Notes under the pieces: model-generated
What the model was told of the DNA's origin: nothing
Seen by the model: only the letters and a program-made list of their open reading frames with translations
Databases searched by the model: none
Assembly: GCF_900142775.1 (NCBI RefSeq)
Contig: NZ_FRCC01000003.1
Span: forward strand, 124,001-188,000
From: Flavobacterium flevense
GTDB lineage: Bacteria; Bacteroidota; Bacteroidia; Flavobacteriales; Flavobacteriaceae
Reading direction: 5' to 3'
DNA length: 64,000 nt
Part shown: positions 26,219 to 33,599 of the stretch, piece after piece
Layout of the letters: the number at the start of each line of letters is the position of its first letter
Position numbering within the stretch: position 1 is the stretch's first letter
Position numbers and translations under genes: made by a program

Positions 26219-26384
26219 TTTTGCTTCTAAAACTGATAGTCTTTGATTTAATAGAGCAATTACTAATTGTATTTCACACTATGACTTATTCGCAAGCTTG
26301 TCATCCTCACGAAACAAGGATCAATCAGTAGAGTATTTCTATTTGCTCATCTTTGCGGGCACGGATTACAAATCCGCTATTGGG
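26219..26384. repeat. R1 repeat, copy 3
   Basis: Third copy of R1, directly abutting R2 copy A and ending 9 bp before the stop codon of the DUF695 gene. Together with copy 2 it brackets the tetR-DUF1348-hydrolase operon as direct repeats. Confidence 0.85.
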
Positions 26385-26393
26385 CTTCCTGTG

Positions 26394-27488
26394 TTAGTTT
26401 GGTCTGAACCTTTCAAATGATTGCCAATATTTGTCTTTGTAAAGGTCATAACTCAAATCTAATTTGTCTGAATGTTTCTTTTTCAAATTGTGAAGAAGTT
26501 TTGATGGTTTTCTGAAGTCTTTGCAGGCGAAGTAAACAATTCTTTCACTGTCTGCTGTTTGTCTGCATATGTTCAAATACCCTTCAAAGTCTTTAAGTTC
26601 AGCCATTATTTCGTCTTCAAAGTTATTAAGTTGCTCATAAGTATTATTGTCGGGCATACCATTGTTTTTACTACCGTCAAATTTCATTTCAACTTTTAAT
26701 ATCCAAGGATGAGATGCTTTACTGTCCCAATCAAGTAAAGTTGAATTGATAATTGCAACTAATGGAAGTCCATTCTTAAGTGTCGCTTCTAAACTTGAAT
26801 AACTATCATTCTCTGTGTTGTAACGAACACCATCATATTTTTCTAAAAACTCTTTCTCTCGCCAAATCAAATAGTCTTTCAGTTTCTCAATTGGCATCAA
26901 CTCTTTTTCAGCTTGGTCTTTTGAAATTACAGTTAAATTGTCAATGGTTGTAACAGAATTGAGTTCACCGAGATAATTGTCAAGGAATAGGTATGTCCCA
27001 TTTATAATGGTTGATTTGTCGTCTTCTTTATAATCGTTGTGGGCTAAAACTATGTCAACTTCATCTGGATAATTGTTATGCTCAATGGCGTAAAATGATA
27101 GATTATTACTGTCAAAAGTATAATCTGCCATTTTAATTCCAACATTCTCTATGTCAAGTGCAGGTTTTAATGCAGTAAATTTCCAATTTGGTATTTTTGG
27201 TGCTGAACTCACAAGTTCTTCAACAAAAACAATGTTCTTCAATACTCCATCGGGTGTAAATACCAATTCTGCTGTATTGTCGTCATACATACCTGTCAGG
27301 TAAAAGAAACCGTCTTTTAATTCTTCAAGTTTTGGTGAAAGTTTATTGAAAAAATCCGCTTCAATATTTTTACCTGTCTTTACTACTTTGTAGAAAGTCT
27401 GTTCGTTTGCCGAAAACCAATTCCAAAAGGCTTCATATGACTGAATTTTATCTTCTTTCTTTCCGAATATTTTGTCAAAAAGTCCCAT
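26394..27488 (-). CDS. DUF695-containing protein
   Basis: 364 residues. The C-terminal third (HPWILKVEMKFDGSKNNGMPD, FEDEIMAELKDFEGYLNIC, ERIVYFACKDFRKPSKLLHNL) is a DUF695 domain. The N-terminal part begins MGLFDKIFGKK and has a repeated mixed alpha/beta pattern; SYEAFWNWFSANEQTFYKVV resembles a second DUF-type domain seen fused to DUF695. Function unknown. It is one of the single-gene units of the cassette-like array; no promoter is obvious upstream, only the palindrome at 27524-27672. Confidence 0.75.
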   Translation of the reverse strand: MGLFDKIFGKKEDKIQSYEAFWNWFSANEQTFYKVVKTGKNIEADFFNKLSPKLEELKDGFFYLTGMYDDNTAELVFTPDGVLKNIVFVEELVSSAPKIPNWKFTALKPALDIENVGIKMADYTFDSNNLSFYAIEHNNYPDEVDIVLAHNDYKEDDKSTIINGTYLFLDNYLGELNSVTTIDNLTVISKDQAEKELMPIEKLKDYLIWREKEFLEKYDGVRYNTENDSYSSLEATLKNGLPLVAIINSTLLDWDSKASHPWILKVEMKFDGSKNNGMPDNNTYEQLNNFEDEIMAELKDFEGYLNICRQTADSERIVYFACKDFRKPSKLLHNLKKKHSDKLDLSYDLYKDKYWQSFERFRPN

Positions 27489-27523
27489 TGTGTAATTTCG
27501 TTGTTTTTATGTTTATGTTTTGT

Positions 27524-27672
27524 GTTAGCCTTGCTGACAACGTTCCCAGGGTTTGCGATGTTGCGGATTAAAGAAGCCTAAACTTTCGGTTTAGCAGTGA
27601 CTTCAAAGATATAAAACAAATTATCAATTGAGCCCAAAACCCGCCATTTTGCCAAACGCCAGTTTGCTGATG
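27524..27672. other. attC-like imperfect palindrome 1
   Basis: The whole gap between two single-gene units is one imperfect palindrome. The outer words GTTAGCC/GCTGACAACG lie on one side and GCCAAACGCC/GCTGATG on the other. Inner arms GGGTTTGCGATGTTGCGG and CCGCCATTTTGCC pair with several extrahelical bases. It is 149 bp long. This organisation (long, imperfect, single-strand-foldable, just after a stop codon) recalls integron attC sites. Confidence 0.5.
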
Positions 27673-27675
27673 TTT

Positions 27676-28197
27676 TTATGCAGAACCGTTAACTTGTAAA
27701 TCAAATAAAGTTTCAGATTCCAAGTAATATTTCACATTCCAAAAATGACTACAACCATCAAACCAGACTTGCCAATTCTTTTTCCAATCTCCAAGTTCAT
27801 TGTAGTATTCCTTGTTTGGTTTTTCATGTAAACTAGAACTACTCCAAAGAAAATTAATTATCAAATATTTTTTTCCAGATTCATCTATAAATCCTAAATA
27901 TTGTCTGATGTATTTTTGGAGGTTATTATGTATAACTGGACATTTACCTTTTTGATTCAAGCGCCTTTTATTTATCAGCTTTACTTTATCATGTAATTTT
28001 TTTTCAAATAACAGAATTTCTTCTTTCGTTGGTGTAAATCTATTTTTGTCTTCTAACCAATTGTATGAAGTATTCTTGTAAGAACTTGGAAATATTACGC
28101 CACGAAATTCCTTCCCTTCAATTAGACTAATTGATTGGCCAATCATAATGTTCGAAAACATTAGAAAAAAAATTGTTGTTATCAGAAATCTGTTCAT
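27676..28197 (-). CDS. secreted protein of unknown function
   Basis: 173 residues. MNRFLITTIFFLMFSNIMIGQ is a signal peptide. The mature part has GVIFPSSYKNTSYNWLEDKNRFTPTKEEI, KCPVIHNNLQKYIRQYLGFIDESGKKYLIINFLW, WFDGCSHFWNVKYYLESETLFDLQVNGSA. Two Cys may form a disulfide. I do not recognise the family. The gene fills a cassette-like unit between palindromes at 27524-27672 and 28205-28334. Confidence 0.65.
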   Translation of the reverse strand: MNRFLITTIFFLMFSNIMIGQSISLIEGKEFRGVIFPSSYKNTSYNWLEDKNRFTPTKEEILLFEKKLHDKVKLINKRRLNQKGKCPVIHNNLQKYIRQYLGFIDESGKKYLIINFLWSSSSLHEKPNKEYYNELGDWKKNWQVWFDGCSHFWNVKYYLESETLFDLQVNGSA

Positions 28198-28204
28198 GTA
28201 AAAT

Positions 28205-28334
28205 TGCTACGTCCCCGCGCTACAAGCGGTTTGGGATTAAATAAAGCCTTATTTTCGGATTTGCCAAATCTTCCAAATACAAACCAATTTTTCCATTAAG
28301 ACTATTGCCCAATTGCTTGCAGCGTGTGTTGGCA
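28205..28334. other. attC-like imperfect palindrome 2
   Basis: 130 bp. GCGCTACAAGCGGTTTGGG near 28217 and CCCAATTGCTTGCAGCG near 28308 pair at 14 or more positions with single unpaired bases on one side. The outer ends are TGCTACG and GTTGGCA, the latter close to the integron core GTTRRRY. It begins 7 bp after one start codon and ends 7 bp from the neighbouring stop codon. Confidence 0.55.
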
Positions 28335-28341
28335 GTAGTTC

Positions 28342-29688
28342 TTATATTTTTATATTATGCATTTCTCTATAGGTTTCATCATAATTTTTTTCGGTCATTA
28401 TTCCTGGATAAACTTCGTCAAAACCCATATTGTATGGATATTCTTCTAATAATTTTTTTTTATTTTGAAATATAAAGTTACCGTAGAATTCTATTACTAA
28501 TCTATGATTTCTAATTAGTTTAAATATTCTTTTTTCCAATAGTGATGAATATCTATTTTCAGATTTTGAAGGCTTTGAATGAATAATTTCATCTCGCAAC
28601 GTTTCAAGTTCAATAAACGTAGACCACCATTTTGAAATAGTTACATCTTGTATATCTAATATTTGAGGTAAAATTATTTTGAACTTATCTCGCAAACTAA
28701 AATTACGTTCAATGGCTTGTTTGCCATAAATGGTTTTAACATCATTTTTGTCAACTGTGTATTTATAATTAATTGGTATGCATATGTTAGCGAATGCTTC
28801 TAGTGCGGTATAAGAAAATATAATTGCTTGAATTATTAATTCAAAATAATCAAAATATTCTTTTTGTTCTGCTTCACTTGGAAAAGAACCGTGATAATTT
28901 TTATGTCGCGGTAAAATTATATCTTTGTAAAAGGTTTCTGCTCCTTGTAAATTTTTTTCTGCGATATTTGAATAAATTGAAACATCATTAGGTTGAGCCA
29001 TCATAGTTTCTAAACCATCAAAAACTAAAACCCAATTTGTTTCAAAAACAAAATATTTAAAAATATTGTCTTCATTTACAACAATATGTGGTTTTTTAAT
29101 ACGTGAATCTTTATCATCACGATATTTATCATTTAAATCTTTTGTAATTAATATTAAAGGATCTATAATTTTCCAATCATTTTTTTTAAAGGAAAAAAAG
29201 CGTTGTTTATTTCCTTCGTCAAAAGTTTTGATTATTTGTTTTTCAATGTTTGGAATTAAATTCCTATTAAGTAGAAAAATTAGTTTTAAGGCATTTTCAA
29301 ATGCAAGAATATAATTTTCTCCTAAAAAATTAAATGGAAAATGCAGAATAAAATCTTTGAATTTATATAAAACAGAAATTGAAGAAAATGATTGCATTTG
29401 TTTAATTATTTCATCAGTATTTTTTGAAATAAGTTGAAATATATTTTGAAACTCTTTTAATAGGTTTTTGTAATCTTCAGTTTGACACGCATAATGTTCC
29501 ATTACAAAACTTTGTGAAACTTGAATTTTAAAAAAAGATGAATCACTTACCAATTGTGTTTTCTTTTTTGATTCTTTTTCAAGAATTGTAATACCTATTT
29601 TTATGGAATTATCTAATAATTTTTCGATTAAATATTTTTCAATCAATAATTTCAAACCTGTTTTTTCGATAATTATCTCTATATCCAT
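28342..29688 (-). CDS. large protein with C-terminal HEPN-like domain
   Basis: 448 residues, AT-rich even for this window. The N-terminal 280 residues are helical with no recognised domain. From about 285 the sequence becomes HEPN-like: LIIQAIIFSYTALEAFANICIP, KQAIERNFSLRDKFKIILP, then ETLRDEIIHSK, which is an Rx4H motif with a polar residue after the Arg, as in HEPN ribonucleases. HEPN proteins act in toxin-antitoxin and abortive-infection systems, so a defence role is possible. No partner antitoxin lies in the same unit. Located between palindromes at 28205-28334 and 29743-29878. Confidence 0.6.
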   Translation of the reverse strand: MDIEIIIEKTGLKLLIEKYLIEKLLDNSIKIGITILEKESKKKTQLVSDSSFFKIQVSQSFVMEHYACQTEDYKNLLKEFQNIFQLISKNTDEIIKQMQSFSSISVLYKFKDFILHFPFNFLGENYILAFENALKLIFLLNRNLIPNIEKQIIKTFDEGNKQRFFSFKKNDWKIIDPLILITKDLNDKYRDDKDSRIKKPHIVVNEDNIFKYFVFETNWVLVFDGLETMMAQPNDVSIYSNIAEKNLQGAETFYKDIILPRHKNYHGSFPSEAEQKEYFDYFELIIQAIIFSYTALEAFANICIPINYKYTVDKNDVKTIYGKQAIERNFSLRDKFKIILPQILDIQDVTISKWWSTFIELETLRDEIIHSKPSKSENRYSSLLEKRIFKLIRNHRLVIEFYGNFIFQNKKKLLEEYPYNMGFDEVYPGIMTEKNYDETYREMHNIKI

Positions 29689-29742
29689 TTATGATTGTTT
29701 TATCAAATTTCGTTATATTTTATGATTCTGCTGGCGCATTAT

Positions 29743-29878
29743 TGCCAACGTTTGGCCGCTAAACGAGGTTGCCGATTGAAGCGAGCCGAGATCTCTCTGC
29801 CAAGATAAAACTTTCTTCGTGAAAATGATTATTCAATTTACCGAAATCTCGGCAATTTTGATTTAACGGCGGTTAGGC
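29743..29878. other. attC-like imperfect palindrome 3, with canonical core
   Basis: 136 bp. Read on the minus strand it starts GCCTAAC, which matches the integron inverse core RYYYAAC exactly and contains the stop codon of the upstream gene, and ends GTTGGCA. Inner arms CCGCCGTTAAATC...TTGCCGAGAT and ATCGGCAA...CGTTTAGCGG pair imperfectly with extra bases. Length and design are within what is known for attC sites. Confidence 0.6.
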
Positions 29879-30790
29879 GAATGCTTGTTTAGAAATTTTT
29901 GATAAGAATTGAACAGTATATTTCAATTTATTACTCATTTTCTCAAATCTGTTTTTGCAGCTTTCATGTTTCTTACAAATATTGTTAATCATTACTGCGG
30001 TCATAAGAGTTGAACAAAAAAGTTGAATAAAAATTAGATCGGAATTTTCTTGTTTCGTGTTATTGTATTTTGCAGATTTCATTTGAATAGCACTCAGACC
30101 TTCTGTGTGGGCATATACGGATAATATGTAATATAGTTTAGAGAAGATTGCATTAGAAAAGCCAGAGTCCTTAAAAATAGTATCCCATGTTTTAAAAAGT
30201 TTCCCATTTCCTTTTTCGAGAAGGCTTTTTTGTTGTTTCTCTGAAAGGTTAGTTGAAGGGAAAAGACTTTCCATTTTTTTACGAAGAACATCCATGGCTT
30301 TGATGTCAGCTTCTTTTATTTGTTTTGCTTCTGCGGTGTCAGTGGGCATACTGCTTCTTTGCAATAAAGCTGTATAAATCCATGCATAGTACCGAAGCCA
30401 AAGTTCATTTTCATCTCCAGAATTTATATACAAATGCTGATACATCAATAGTGTTTCGAGTTGTGATCTACCAATAGTCAAAATTGACGCAATATCAACG
30501 AATTTGTTTTTGGCTACAGCACCGTTACCGAAATATTTTGATTGAAAATTGAAACCTTCTGAGATTTTATTTATTGTTAATCCATGAAAATAGAACTTTA
30601 CAATAAGTTCTTCAGAAAGGATAATTGACTCATGGACTTTAACTTTTTCTTCAGCAAGAATTTCATGAAGATAAATTAGAAGGTCAAGCAAATCTTTAAA
30701 ATAGCTTTTTAATTTTTCTTGATCTTTCGAATCGTACAAATTGGAAAGTTCAATTGCCCAGTAATTTTCTTCTGTTAATTCCATCTTCAT
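29873..30790 (-). CDS. helical protein of unknown function, possibly DUF5677-like
   Basis: 305 residues from the Met at 30790. A frame start at 30877 would add 29 residues, but these come from the R2 repeat. The product is helical: LKSYFKDLLDLLIYLHEILAEE, KFVDIASILTIGRSQLETLLMYQHLY, LWLRYYAWIYTALLQRSSMP, FSKLYYILSVYAHTEGLS. The Tyr/His helix near the end resembles DUF5677/HEPN-like families, but I cannot be sure. First unit of the cassette-like array; the junction with R2 is at the core-like GTTAGGC (minus, 30817-30811). Confidence 0.6.
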   Translation of the reverse strand: MKMELTEENYWAIELSNLYDSKDQEKLKSYFKDLLDLLIYLHEILAEEKVKVHESIILSEELIVKFYFHGLTINKISEGFNFQSKYFGNGAVAKNKFVDIASILTIGRSQLETLLMYQHLYINSGDENELWLRYYAWIYTALLQRSSMPTDTAEAKQIKEADIKAMDVLRKKMESLFPSTNLSEKQQKSLLEKGNGKLFKTWDTIFKDSGFSNAIFSKLYYILSVYAHTEGLSAIQMKSAKYNNTKQENSDLIFIQLFCSTLMTAVMINNICKKHESCKNRFEKMSNKLKYTVQFLSKISKQAFA

Positions 30791-30813
30791 GTTTTTGCGG
30801 TGAAGCTTTCGCC

Positions 30814-31007
30814 TAACTTGTTTATACCAGCCATAAAATGGCTCCAATCTACCTAATTTTGGCTGGCTTTGTGCCATTAGTAAGCTGATATTTATTTAGG
30901 CTAATATAGGAAAAATTCTCATAAATCATTAAATGAACTTTTATTTGTTGCAAACTTTTCGTACTTAAATGCGTAGTTTTATTCTGTGCGTTTGCGTGAG
31001 GGATGGA
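30814..31007 (-). repeat. R2 repeat, copy B
   Basis: Second copy of R2 (first at 26021-26218). Here its small frame MAQSQPKLGRLEPF... stays open across the boundary and fuses in frame to the 305-residue protein, adding 29 residues. The boundary is GTTAGGC, an exact match to the integron core GTTRRRY. Confidence 0.85.
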
Positions 31008-31113
31008 AGAGGAGCTCTCCCGATTTTTTATCGGGAAGCGGGAACGTACAGCCCGACCTCGTTGCTAAACAAAATTTCGAGTATTAAGTAAACGTTCTGC
31101 AACGAGGGCACGC
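30990..31113. repeat. structured palindromic element next to thrC
   Basis: Three nested stems are readable: ends GCGTG and CACGC, an inner CTCCCGAT/ATCGGGAAG hairpin, and CCTCGTTGC/GCAACGAGG. The first part overlaps R2 copy B (GCGTGAGGGATGGA). The layout resembles a dispersed flavobacterial repeat. It marks the border between accessory DNA and the threonine operon. Confidence 0.6.
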
Positions 31114-31120
31114 CATAAAA

Positions 31121-31154
31121 AAAAAAACGGCTAAAGATTACTCCATAGCCGTTT
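31121..31154 (-). terminator. terminator of the thr operon
   Basis: AAACGGCTA and TAGCCGTTT pair around a 13-base loop; the minus strand continues with ten T. It is 20 bp past the thrC stop codon. Confidence 0.85.
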
Positions 31155-31173
31155 GTATATTATGTTTGAAAGT

Positions 31174-32463
31174 CTATCCTAAAAATGCTTTCAATTCGTC
31201 ATAAGTCTTGATTTTAGTACTTACTTTTTCTTTGTTTAGTACGCTTTCAATTTGCGTAGGAATTGGTAATTGTAGGTTTAAAGCGGGTTCTACAACGTCT
31301 AAAAACTTGATAGGATGAGCGGTTTCTAAGAAAACCCCAATAGCATTTGGGTAGTTTTCCAGTTCTTTTTTCAAACCTAAATAACCTACTGCTCCGTGTG
31401 GCTCAGCAATATAACCGTCAGTGTTGTAAATGGTTTTCATGGCTGCCAAGGTTTCTTCGTCATTATAGGTATAAGAAGAAAAATCCTTTTTAAACTGAGC
31501 CAAATCGTTTCCGTACATTTCCTGAATACGGATAAAGTTACTTGGATTTCCTACGTCCATTGCGTTTGAAATGGTTGCAATAGATGGTTTTGGATCATAA
31601 TTTCCATTGACTAAAAATCTCGGCACGGTATCATTTACATTTGTAGCTGCAACAAAATGCTTCACCGGTAATCCCATTTTTTTAGCGATGATTCCGGCAC
31701 AGATGTTTCCGAAATTTCCACTAGGACAAGAGAAAACCAATTCTTTATTTTGAGATTTCAATGCTTTGTAAGCAAAGAAGAAATAAAACATTTGTGGCAA
31801 CCAGCGGGCAATATTAATGGAGTTAGCCGAAGTCAGGTTTTTGTGTTTCAGACTTTCGTCTAAAAATGCTTTCTTCACCATATCCTGGCAATCGTCAAAA
31901 ACACCGTCAACTTCCAGCGCTTTGATGTTTTGCCCTAACGTAGTTAATTGTCTTTCCTGAATGTCGCTCACTTTTCCCGAAGGATAAAGAATAACGACTT
32001 CAACACCCTGAACAGCCAGGAATCCGCTTGCTACAGCACCTCCTGTGTCTCCGGAAGTTGCTACCAGAACCGTATTGGTATTGTCTTTTTTGTCTTTGTT
32101 AAAATAACCCAGACAACGGGACATAAAACGCGCTCCAACATCCTTAAACGCCATCGTAGGACCGTGGAATAATTCCAGAGAATAGATTCCGTTTTCTACA
32201 GGAACCACAGGAAAATCAAAACATAAGGTTTCGGAAATGATTTGTTTTAGGGTTTCTGCCGGAATTTCGTCACCTACAAATTGCTGAATCGCTTCAAAAG
32301 CAATTTCTTCGTGGCTTAAATTCTCAATGTTGTCAAAAAAAGATTGCGGAAGCGGTGTAATACTTTCCGGAAAATACAATCCTTTATCGGCTGCTAATCC
32401 CTGAATTACGGCTTCCTGAAAAGAAACTTTTGGTGCGTTATGGTTTAAACTGTAGTATTTCAT
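31174..32463 (-). CDS. thrC: threonine synthase
   Basis: 429 residues. LELFHGPTMAFKDVGARFMSR contains the PLP lysine, and VATSGDTGGAVASGF and FSCPSGNFGNICAG are the phosphate and cofactor-binding loops. It converts O-phosphohomoserine to threonine. Last gene of the operon thrA-thrB-thrC. The gap to thrB (117 bp) contains a type A repeat. Confidence 0.95.
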   Translation of the reverse strand: MKYYSLNHNAPKVSFQEAVIQGLAADKGLYFPESITPLPQSFFDNIENLSHEEIAFEAIQQFVGDEIPAETLKQIISETLCFDFPVVPVENGIYSLELFHGPTMAFKDVGARFMSRCLGYFNKDKKDNTNTVLVATSGDTGGAVASGFLAVQGVEVVILYPSGKVSDIQERQLTTLGQNIKALEVDGVFDDCQDMVKKAFLDESLKHKNLTSANSINIARWLPQMFYFFFAYKALKSQNKELVFSCPSGNFGNICAGIIAKKMGLPVKHFVAATNVNDTVPRFLVNGNYDPKPSIATISNAMDVGNPSNFIRIQEMYGNDLAQFKKDFSSYTYNDEETLAAMKTIYNTDGYIAEPHGAVGYLGLKKELENYPNAIGVFLETAHPIKFLDVVEPALNLQLPIPTQIESVLNKEKVSTKIKTYDELKAFLG

Positions 32464-32469
32464 TTTTTT

Positions 32470-32584
32470 ATAATAGTCCTTAGTTTATTAGTACTTAGTC
32501 CTTAGTTTTATTTTTTATGAGTCCTTAGTTTGTTAGTACTTAGTCGTTAGTAGTGACTAAGGACTAATAATCACTAGGGACTAA
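32470..32584. repeat. type A intergenic repeat in thrB-thrC gap
   Basis: Tandem AGTCCTTAGT/AGTACTTAG words followed by the complementary arm GACTAAGGACTAATAATCAC. The end of the repeat runs into the stop codon of thrB (TAG, 32581-32583). Same family as 5947-6050. Confidence 0.75.
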
Positions 32585-33501
32585 ATCACTCTCATTCCTG
32601 TATCATTCACTTTACACACATGGATTTCATAAGGTAAATTCATGGTGTCGTAAACTTCGCTCATTCCTTTGGCGATTTTTTCGGCGGTGTCTTTTCCTCT
32701 GCTTAAAGCAAAAATAGAAGGACCAGAACCGGATATTCCGGAACCTAAAGCGCCGTTTTCTAAAGCCGATTGTTTGATTAAATCAAAACCGGGAATTAAT
32801 ACGCTTCGTAACGGTTCTACAATCTCGTCATGTAACGAACGTCCGATTAAATCGTAATCCTGAGTGTATAATCCGGCAATTAATCCGCCTACATTTCCCC
32901 ATTGCGTGATGGCGCTTTTTAAGGAAACAGTTTGTTTTAATACCGAACGTGCATCTGAAGTTTTTAACTCAATTTGCGGATGAATTACGGTAGCAAACAA
33001 TTCGTCCGGACTATCGATTTTGATAATATCCAAAGGATTTGAACTCCTAACCAATGTAAATCCGCCTAAAAGGGCAGGGGCAACGTTGTCAGCATGTGCA
33101 TTTCCCGAAGCTAATTTTTCGCCTTGCATCGCAAATTTTACCAGTTCTTTTCTGGTAAACGGATTGCCTAATAATTCGTTAGCCGCAAAAACTGCTCCTG
33201 CTGAACTGGCAGCCGAACTACCAATTCCGCTTCCGGCCTTGATGTGTTTGTAAATTTCGATTTCGAACCCAAAATCGGCATCTACTTCTTCCAGCATGGC
33301 TAATAAAGCTACTCCGGCTACGTTTTTTTCGGTTTCCAAAGGCAAATTGGCACCATCAATTTTGGTGATACGAATGCCTTTTTCAGCCGTTTTTCGAACA
33401 ATCATTTCGTCACCTACATTGTCCAGACACAATCCCAGAACGTCAAATCCGCAGGAAAGGTTGGCAATAGTTGCAGGGCAAAATACTTTTACTTCATTCA
33501 T
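32581..33501 (-). CDS. thrB: homoserine kinase
   Basis: 306 residues. The GHMP-kinase signature is KAGSGIGSSAASSAGAVFAANELLG (about 91-115), with ATIANLSCGFDVLGLCLD at the N-terminus and GALGSGISGSGPSIFALS near the end. It phosphorylates homoserine to O-phosphohomoserine. It lies between thrA and thrC in pathway order. Confidence 0.95.
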   Translation of the reverse strand: MNEVKVFCPATIANLSCGFDVLGLCLDNVGDEMIVRKTAEKGIRITKIDGANLPLETEKNVAGVALLAMLEEVDADFGFEIEIYKHIKAGSGIGSSAASSAGAVFAANELLGNPFTRKELVKFAMQGEKLASGNAHADNVAPALLGGFTLVRSSNPLDIIKIDSPDELFATVIHPQIELKTSDARSVLKQTVSLKSAITQWGNVGGLIAGLYTQDYDLIGRSLHDEIVEPLRSVLIPGFDLIKQSALENGALGSGISGSGPSIFALSRGKDTAEKIAKGMSEVYDTMNLPYEIHVCKVNDTGMRVI

Positions 33502-33504
33502 TTT

Positions 33505-33597
33505 TTTATAGTTTCTAAGTCTCTAAGATTCTAAGTGACTAAGTTTCTAAGTTTTTTTAATCTTAGCAACTTAGTAACTGAGTTACTTAGCAACTCC
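33505..33597. repeat. type B intergenic repeat in thrA-thrB gap
   Basis: CTAAGTCTCTAAGATTCTAA, then ACTAAGTTTCTAAG, then the partly complementary ATCTTAGCAACTTAGTAACT and TTACTTAGCAACT. It matches the words and order of 15768-15920 in the nitrate importer operon. Confidence 0.75.
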
Positions 33598-33599
33598 TT

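Noticed and set aside
20700-31120. Prophage or ICE
   Set aside because: No integrase, portal, capsid, relaxase or conjugation gene is visible; toxin-antitoxin and repeats alone do not support it.
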